Shown here: piece after piece, positions 59,436 to 64,000 of the stretch | Position numbering within the stretch: the first letter of the stretch is position 1 | Layout of the letters: every line of letters starts with the position of its first letter | Source of the DNA: Labedaea rhizosphaerae | Lineage (GTDB): Bacteria > Actinomycetota > Actinomycetes > Mycobacteriales > Pseudonocardiaceae | Direction: 5' to 3' | NCBI RefSeq assembly: GCF_004362825.1 | Contig: NZ_SNXZ01000008.1 | Span: 62,001-126,000 of the forward strand | DNA length: 64,000 nt | Program-made: the position numbers and the translations under genes | Notes under the pieces: generated by a model | The model's database searches: none | What the model saw: only the letters and a program-made list of their open reading frames with translations | Told to the model about the DNA's origin: nothing

Positions 59436-60212
59436 ATGACCGAGCCCGCCGTTCGGTGGGAGGACGCCAGTGCCGGCGTCATGGTCGTGACCATGGCGCA
59501 CGGCCGCGCGAATGCGCTCGGCCCGCCGATCCTCGACGGCCTGTCCGCCGCCCTCGACGAAGCCGACCAGCGCGACGACGTGCGCACCATCGTCATCGCT
59601 TCCGCCATCCCGGGGTTCTTCGCGGCCGGCGCCGACATCAAGCACATGTCCGCCATCGACGGCGCCTCCTTTGCCGCGTACGGCGATCGGCTGCGCGGGG
59701 TCCTCGACCGCATCGCCGCACCACCACGGATCACGATCGCCGCCGTCGACGGCCTGGCCCTCGGCGGGGGACTGGAACTGGCGATGGCCGCGAGCATGCG
59801 CGTCGCCGGCACCGACGCGAAGTTCGGCCTCCCCGAGGTGAAGCTCGGCCTCATCCCCGGCGCGGGCGGAACCCAGCGACTGCCGCGACTCGTCGGCCGG
59901 GGACGGGCGATCGACATCATGGCCACGGCGCGCCAGGTGCGTGCCGGCGAGGCGAGGTCCATCGGGCTCGTCGACCGCGTCGTCGAGGCCGGGCAGGCAC
60001 TCGCCGGGGCAGTGGAGCTCGGCAAGGAACTTCGTGCCTTCTCCAGGCCGGCGCTGAGCGCGGTCCTGCGCACCGTGGACGCCGCGTTCGACCTCCCGCT
60101 CGACGAGGGCCTCCGGTACGAGGCCGCGCAGGTGCAGGAGCTGTTCGAGCACGGGGAGGCCAAGGAAGGCCTGACCGCGTTCCTCGAGCGCCGATCGCCG
60201 AACTTCGACTGA
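59436..60212 (+). CDS. enoyl-CoA hydratase
   Basis: The product, 258 residues, is the only crotonase of the window with both classical hydratase glutamates visible: GGGLELAMAASM and FGLPEVKLGLIPGAGG. FFAAGADIKHM supplies the oxyanion hole. It should hydrate a 2-enoyl-CoA, for example a cyclohexene-carboxyl-CoA as BadK does. ATG 59436 follows ATGAAGGAG; an earlier in-frame start at 59409 overlaps the MenB-like gene end and has no site. Confidence 0.92.
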   Translation: MTEPAVRWEDASAGVMVVTMAHGRANALGPPILDGLSAALDEADQRDDVRTIVIASAIPGFFAAGADIKHMSAIDGASFAAYGDRLRGVLDRIAAPPRITIAAVDGLALGGGLELAMAASMRVAGTDAKFGLPEVKLGLIPGAGGTQRLPRLVGRGRAIDIMATARQVRAGEARSIGLVDRVVEAGQALAGAVELGKELRAFSRPALSAVLRTVDAAFDLPLDEGLRYEAAQVQELFEHGEAKEGLTAFLERRSPNFD

Positions 60213-60224
60213 GCGGGTGACGGG

Positions 60225-61265
60225 ATGGACCAATTCGGTTTGACGATCTTCAGTGCCGGGCGCGGCGCCGAGCGGTTCCGCCGCGCGGCCGCGTTGGCCC
60301 GCGACGCCGAGGCAGCCGGGTTCGGCGCGGTGTGGACCGGCGAGCTGTACAACCGATCGGCCACCATCCCGATGGCCGTGCTCGCACAGGCCACCGAGCG
60401 GGTCCTGATCGGCTCCAACATCGCCTATGGTGCCGGCCGCTCGCCGATGATCTGGGCGGCGGAGGCACGCGACCTGGACGAGCTCGCCGAGGGCCGGATC
60501 GTCCTCGGCCTGGGCAACGGCACCCGCGGAATGCTGGAGAACTGGCTCGGGGTGAGTGGCGAGGCGCCCGCCGCGCGGATGGCGGAGCTGGTCGAGGTGC
60601 TGCGCAAGCTGTGGCGCCTGCACGAGGGGCCGGTGCACCACGACGGGCGGTTCTACAATTTGCACCTCGCGCCCACCGCCGAGACGCCGCCGCCGTGGCG
60701 GGACCGCTTGCCGATCTGGGCCGCAGGGGTGAACCCGTTGATGGTGCGCACCGCGGCGCGGGTCGCCGACGGCCTTGTCTGCCACCCGATGACCACCGCC
60801 GAGTACCTCACCGAGGTGATCCGCCCGCAGCTGGAACGTGGCGCGGCGGAAGCGGAGCGGTCGCTGGACGGCTTCGTGGTCAAGGGAATCCGGATGTGCG
60901 CGGTGGACGACAACGAGGAAGTCGCGCGCCGCCGGTTGGCGTTCGCCATCGCCCAGTACGCGCCGAGCCGCGTCTACGACCGGCTGTTCGCCCTGCACGG
61001 CTGGACCGCCCACCAGGAAAAGATCCACGCCGCCGCCAAGGCACAGGACCTCGACGCGATGACCGCCGCCGTCCCGGACGAGGCGATCGACGCGATCGGG
61101 ATCGCCTGCACCCCGGAGCGGTTCGCCGACCTGGCCGCGCGCCACGCCAACGCGTTCGACCACCTCAACCTGGTGGCGCCGGTCTGGGGACTCAGTGCCG
61201 AGCGAGCCGAGGACGCCACCCGGCGCATCCTGACCGCCATGAGTCCAAAGGGGACACCTCAATGA
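60225..61265 (+). CDS. LLM-class flavin/F420-dependent oxidoreductase
   Basis: The product is 346 residues with the luciferase-like TIM barrel: AAGFGAVWTGELYNRSATIP, VLIGSNIAYGAGRSPMIWAA, RIVLGLGNGTRGMLENW, and a C-terminal GIACTPERFADLA. Actinobacterial members with this length commonly use F420. The role inside an acyl-CoA cluster is unclear; it might reduce or oxidise a ring intermediate. The stop overlaps the next start (ATGA). Confidence 0.88.
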   Translation: MDQFGLTIFSAGRGAERFRRAAALARDAEAAGFGAVWTGELYNRSATIPMAVLAQATERVLIGSNIAYGAGRSPMIWAAEARDLDELAEGRIVLGLGNGTRGMLENWLGVSGEAPAARMAELVEVLRKLWRLHEGPVHHDGRFYNLHLAPTAETPPPWRDRLPIWAAGVNPLMVRTAARVADGLVCHPMTTAEYLTEVIRPQLERGAAEAERSLDGFVVKGIRMCAVDDNEEVARRRLAFAIAQYAPSRVYDRLFALHGWTAHQEKIHAAAKAQDLDAMTAAVPDEAIDAIGIACTPERFADLAARHANAFDHLNLVAPVWGLSAERAEDATRRILTAMSPKGTPQ

Positions 61266-62056
61266 CCGAGACCCTGCGACTCGATCGTCCACGGGACGGC
61301 ATCATGGTCGTCACGCTGAACCGCCCCGGCCGGGCCAACGCCATGACGGCCCAGATGTTCGAGGAGCTCGAGCACCTCGCGCGGTCCGTCCACCACGACG
61401 AGGCGCTTCGGGTCGTGGTGCTCACCGGTGCGGGCACGGCCTTCTGCGCCGGGTACGACCTCGATGACGCCGCGGAGCTACCGTCGCTGGGTGCCGTCGG
61501 CATGCTGAAGCTCCAGGAGCTGGGTGCGCGTGCGCTCGCCGCGGTGCGTGGCATCCGGGTGCCGGTGATCGCCGCGGTCAACGGTGCCGCCGCCGGTGGC
61601 GGATTGGCCCTGTCGCTCGCGGCCGACATCCGCCTCGCCGCGCCGACCGCGAAGTTCAACGCCGCGTTCGTGCGCATCGGGCTTTCCGCGGGCGACCTCG
61701 GAACGTCCTGGCTGCTGCCCCGGCTCATCGGACCTGCCGCGGCGGCGGAGATCGTCTACACGGGACGCATCGTGGAAGCCCCGGAAGCCGAACGCCTGGG
61801 GCTGGTCAACCGCGTGGTGCTGGCCGAGGAACTGCTCGACGCGGCCCTGGCGATGGCCGACGCGATCTGCGCCAACTCCCCGGCCGGAGTCGAGATGTCC
61901 AAGAAGTCGTTGCAGGCCAACATGGAGATCACCTCCTATGCAGCCGCGCTGGAGCTGGAGAACCGCGGCCAGGCGCTGCTGACCAGGACCGCGGACATGC
62001 GCGAGGCACTCACAGCCTTCACCGAACGCAGGCCACCGACGTTCACCGGCCGCTAG
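61262..62056 (+). CDS. crotonase-family protein without hydratase glutamates
   Basis: The product, 264 residues, is a full-length paralogue of the shortened crotonase at 45819-46520. GTAFCAGYDLDDAA and AAAGGGLALSLAADI form the oxyanion site. The two hydratase Glu positions are Ala and Gly/Asp (SAGDLGTSWLLPRLIG); the Asp corresponds to the one in dienoyl-CoA isomerases. A hydratase reaction is therefore doubtful; isomerase or hydrolase action is possible. Its stop overlaps the convergent SDR gene by 4 bases. Confidence 0.88.
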   Translation: MTETLRLDRPRDGIMVVTLNRPGRANAMTAQMFEELEHLARSVHHDEALRVVVLTGAGTAFCAGYDLDDAAELPSLGAVGMLKLQELGARALAAVRGIRVPVIAAVNGAAAGGGLALSLAADIRLAAPTAKFNAAFVRIGLSAGDLGTSWLLPRLIGPAAAAEIVYTGRIVEAPEAERLGLVNRVVLAEELLDAALAMADAICANSPAGVEMSKKSLQANMEITSYAAALELENRGQALLTRTADMREALTAFTERRPPTFTGR

Positions 62057-62952
62057 TGCGGACCGCCGAGTCCGCCGCGTTGCGCCTTGCTGGCGGCGGT
62101 AGCCGCCTCGCTCTTCGCCCGTGCGTCCGCCCAGTCCTGGTCGGTCATCTCGGCCAGGCCGGCGAACGTCCCCGGCCCTGCGAGCATCTGACCGCCATCC
62201 ATCGCGATCGTCTGTCCGGTGAGATAGGGGCACGCATCCGAGAGCAGGAACATCGTCAGGTTCGCCAGCTCCTCGACGGTTCCCATGCGGCCCATGGGGA
62301 TCTGGTCGGCCTGGGTGGCCCCGACACCGCTCTTGCCGGTCGGGTTCAGCATCTGCCACGCGTACTCCGTGGGGATCGGCCCCGGCGCGACTGCATTGAG
62401 CCGGATGCCGTGGCGCGCCCACTCGACGGCGAGCGACATGGTCATGGCGTGCACGGCCGCTTTGCCCATGGCCGAGGGCACGACGTAGGCCGACCCGGTC
62501 CACACCCACGTCGTCAGGGTCGACACGACGCTGCCGGGCAGGCGGGCCGCGATCCACCGCCGCCCGGCCCCGTGCGTGGTGTGGAACGACCCCTTCATCA
62601 CGGTGCCGGACACCGCGTCGAACGCGCGCGGGCTCAAGGACTCGGTCGGCGCGATGAAGTTGGCCGCCGCGTTGTTCAGGACACCGGTCAACGGGCCGTG
62701 CTCATCCCACAGCTCGCCCATGGCCTCGTCGACCCGCTCGCCATCGCGCACGTCCACGACCTGCGTGTGCACCGACCCTGGCAGCGAAGCCGCTGCCTCG
62801 TCGAGCACGGCGGGCCGTCGGCCCCACAGGTGCACCTGAGCGCCGTGCTCGACGAGGTGCCGAGCGACGGCCCGGCCCAGGCCGGTGCCGCCGCCGGTGA
62901 TGAGGATCCGCTTGCCCGCCAGGAGATCCGGGGCGAAGGGGCGGCCGGTCAC
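62053..62952 (-). CDS. SDR of the 2,4-dienoyl-CoA reductase type
   Basis: The product is 299 residues from GTG 62952, one base after the stop of the upstream BadI-like gene. ITGGGTGLGRAVARHLVEHG, LNNAAANFIAPTESLS and SAYVVPSAMGKAAVHAMT follow the dienoyl-CoA reductase pattern (Ser-x-x-x-Lys, without the classical Tyr-x3-Lys). GRRP after the second strand suggests NADP(H). A long hydrophilic C-terminal tail (residues 265-299) is extra. It probably handles unsaturated ring or chain intermediates. Confidence 0.87.
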   Translation of the reverse strand: MTGRPFAPDLLAGKRILITGGGTGLGRAVARHLVEHGAQVHLWGRRPAVLDEAAASLPGSVHTQVVDVRDGERVDEAMGELWDEHGPLTGVLNNAAANFIAPTESLSPRAFDAVSGTVMKGSFHTTHGAGRRWIAARLPGSVVSTLTTWVWTGSAYVVPSAMGKAAVHAMTMSLAVEWARHGIRLNAVAPGPIPTEYAWQMLNPTGKSGVGATQADQIPMGRMGTVEELANLTMFLLSDACPYLTGQTIAMDGGQMLAGPGTFAGLAEMTDQDWADARAKSEAATAASKAQRGGLGGPH

Positions 62953-62953
62953 G

Positions 62954-63754
62954 TCAGTGGGTGCGGTAGCCCGCGAACTCGGGCTTGCGCTTCTCGTTGA
63001 ACGCGGCAATGCCCTCCTGGGCCTCGGCGGACTCACCGAAGAGCTTGAGGCTCGAGTACGCGATCTGCCCGATCCCGGAGAAGTGCTCGGTGTCCGCGTT
63101 GAACGACTGCTTGAGCACCTTCAGCGCGGTGGGGGAGAGTTGCAGGATCTCGTCCGCCCACGCCCGGACTTCGGCGCGCAGTTGATCGGCCGGCACCACC
63201 TTGTTCACCAACCCCCACTCCAGCGCCTGCTCGGGGGAGTACTTGCGGCACAGGAACCAGATCTCCCGGGCTCGCTTCTCACCGATCGCGCGGGCCATCA
63301 GTCCGGTGCCGAACCCGGCGTCGAACGACCCGACCCGCGGCCCGTTCTGCCCGAACACGGCAGTGTCGGACGAGATGGTCAGGTCGCACAGCAGGTGCAG
63401 CACGTGGCCACCGCCGATGGCGAACCCGTTGACGGCGGCGATCACCGGCTTCGGCACGTCACGGATCACCCGGTGCAAGGCGTCCACTTCGAACAACCCG
63501 GACTCCGACGGGCCGTAGTCGCCGGTCTCCATCCGCTGCTTCTGGTCACCACCGGTGCAGAACGCCTTCGCGCCGGCACCGGTCAGGCTGACGACCCCGA
63601 CGGTGTCGTCGGCCCAGGCCAGCTTGAACGCCATCACGAGTTCATCCACCGTGCGTGCCCGGAACGCGTTGTAGCGGTCCGGACGGTTGATCGTGATCCA
63701 CGCGAGGCCGTTGTCGACCTCGTACGTGATGTCGGTGAACTCCTCGGGCTTCAT
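62954..63754 (-). CDS. BadI-like 2-ketocyclohexanecarboxyl-CoA hydrolase
   Basis: The product, 266 residues, matches BadI from end to end by memory: [104 protein letters not shown] and the C-terminal EKRKPEFAGY. BadI adds water to 2-ketocyclohexanecarboxyl-CoA and opens the ring to pimelyl-CoA. ATG 63754 is preceded by GAGGGAG. It is first in a two-gene operon controlled by the palindrome at 63800. Confidence 0.88.
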   Translation of the reverse strand: MKPEEFTDITYEVDNGLAWITINRPDRYNAFRARTVDELVMAFKLAWADDTVGVVSLTGAGAKAFCTGGDQKQRMETGDYGPSESGLFEVDALHRVIRDVPKPVIAAVNGFAIGGGHVLHLLCDLTISSDTAVFGQNGPRVGSFDAGFGTGLMARAIGEKRAREIWFLCRKYSPEQALEWGLVNKVVPADQLRAEVRAWADEILQLSPTALKVLKQSFNADTEHFSGIGQIAYSSLKLFGESAEAQEGIAAFNEKRKPEFAGYRTH

Positions 63755-63799
63755 CGCCTGGTTCTCCCTCGTCGTGGTGTCTTCCCGTCACATCCTAAT

Positions 63800-63810
63800 T
63801 GGTCATACCA
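63800..63810. promoter_or_regulatory. FadR/GntR-like palindrome before the BadI-like operon
   Basis: TGGTCATACCA, a perfect palindrome around a 3-base centre (TGGT-CAT-ACCA), 46 bases upstream of the BadI-like start and within the spacer to the partial dehydrogenase. GGTCATACCATAAA recurs exactly at 39775-39788 on the other strand. Confidence 0.65.
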
Positions 63811-63830
63811 TAAAATCAAGACGGAGCGGG

Positions 63831-64000
63831 TCACACGTGGTCGAGCACGACCTTGCCGAACCCGGCGCCGCTTTCCAGGTGCCGGTGGGCGTCGGCGGCC
63901 GCGTCGAGCGGGAAGGTCCTGTCGATGACGGGTGGCGGTGCGTTCGTCTCGGCCATGAACGACAGCAAGCCGGCGAAGTCGGCTGGGCTGCCCATGGTCG
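63831..64000 (-). CDS. zinc-type alcohol/quinone dehydrogenase (MDR), C-terminal end
   Basis: The reading frame enters from the window edge and stops at 63831-63833; 55 codons are visible. The end DRTFPLDAAADAHRHLESG followed by GFGKVVLDHV is the usual C terminus of medium-chain dehydrogenase/quinone oxidoreductases. It reads in the same direction as the BadI-like operon and lies upstream of its promoter. Whether it belongs to the pathway cannot be judged. Confidence 0.85.
   Translation of the reverse strand, partial: TMGSPADFAGLLSFMAETNAPPPVIDRTFPLDAAADAHRHLESGAGFGKVVLDHV

Noticed and set aside
1-64000. tRNA, rRNA and intact insertion sequences
   Set aside because: No cloverleaf-like or rRNA-like sequence and no complete transposase with terminal repeats was noticed by eye; a tRNA or IS search program would settle this.

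Overview
The window is high-GC actinomycete DNA, most likely from a filamentous Pseudonocardiales genus (Lentzea, Saccharothrix, Kibdelosporangium or Amycolatopsis type). This is inferred from the strong G/C third-position bias, frequent GTG starts, F420-type oxidoreductases, two actinobacterial cytochrome P450s, a DUF574/PF04672-type methyltransferase, WXG100-like proteins and the LamG/RHS exported toxin architecture. Both ends cut genes: a phytase/esterase-like gene at base 1 and a zinc-type dehydrogenase at base 64000. No rRNA, tRNA, CRISPR array or intact insertion sequence was recognised.

Region 1 (1-6.3 kb): class Ia ribonucleotide reductase nrdA-nrdB on the minus strand. Its long leader carries a clear cobalamin riboswitch and, further upstream, two NrdR-box-like repeats. 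A tandem GNAT acetyltransferase and a glycosidase-like protein follow. Region 2 (6.3-17.1 kb): a mosaic of small regulator-plus-enzyme units: SDR with a divergent XRE regulator; a translationally coupled ArsR-SRPBCC-hypothetical-AhpD/CMD operon with an operator at the start codon; a frameshifted cupin divergent from a TetR gene with three identical-type palindromes; a regulator with an IS30-type N-terminal HTH divergent from a P450; a methyltransferase; and a membrane-anchored molybdopterin oxidoreductase.

Region 3 (17.2-32.3 kb): exported and contact-toxin functions. Three small ESX/WXG100-like genes end at a hairpin terminator. Next come a 1608-residue LamG-repeat secreted protein and a 2286-residue RHS protein ending in a HINT domain and an HNH nuclease tip, followed by an overlapping DUF4265-type immunity gene. 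Downstream lies a frameshifted orphan HINT fragment, the relic of another toxin cassette. Region 4 (32.3-42 kb): a P450/metallo-beta-lactamase-fold operon, a Thr-rich surface protein divergent from a membrane protein plus Ser/Thr kinase pair, an F420-type oxidoreductase, a broken HTH regulator, and a secreted serine hydrolase fused to a right-handed beta-helix.

Region 5 (42-64 kb): a large acyl-CoA catabolic cluster. It holds two acyl-CoA ligases, four acyl-CoA dehydrogenases, six crotonase-fold enzymes (two of them BadI/MenB type), a BadH-like and two further SDRs, a split MaoC hydratase pair, a thiolase, a CoA-transferase/hydrolase, an HMG-CoA-lyase-like enzyme and an LLM flavin enzyme. A GntR/FadR-type regulator sits in the middle. 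A FadR-like half-palindrome TGGTC(A/T)NACC recurs at essentially every promoter of the cluster. The combination of AliA-like ligase, AliB-like dehydrogenase, crotonases, BadH-like dehydrogenase and BadI-like ring-opening hydrolase points to degradation of an alicyclic carboxylic acid, probably branched, through CoA thioesters. The substrate is inferred, not proven.
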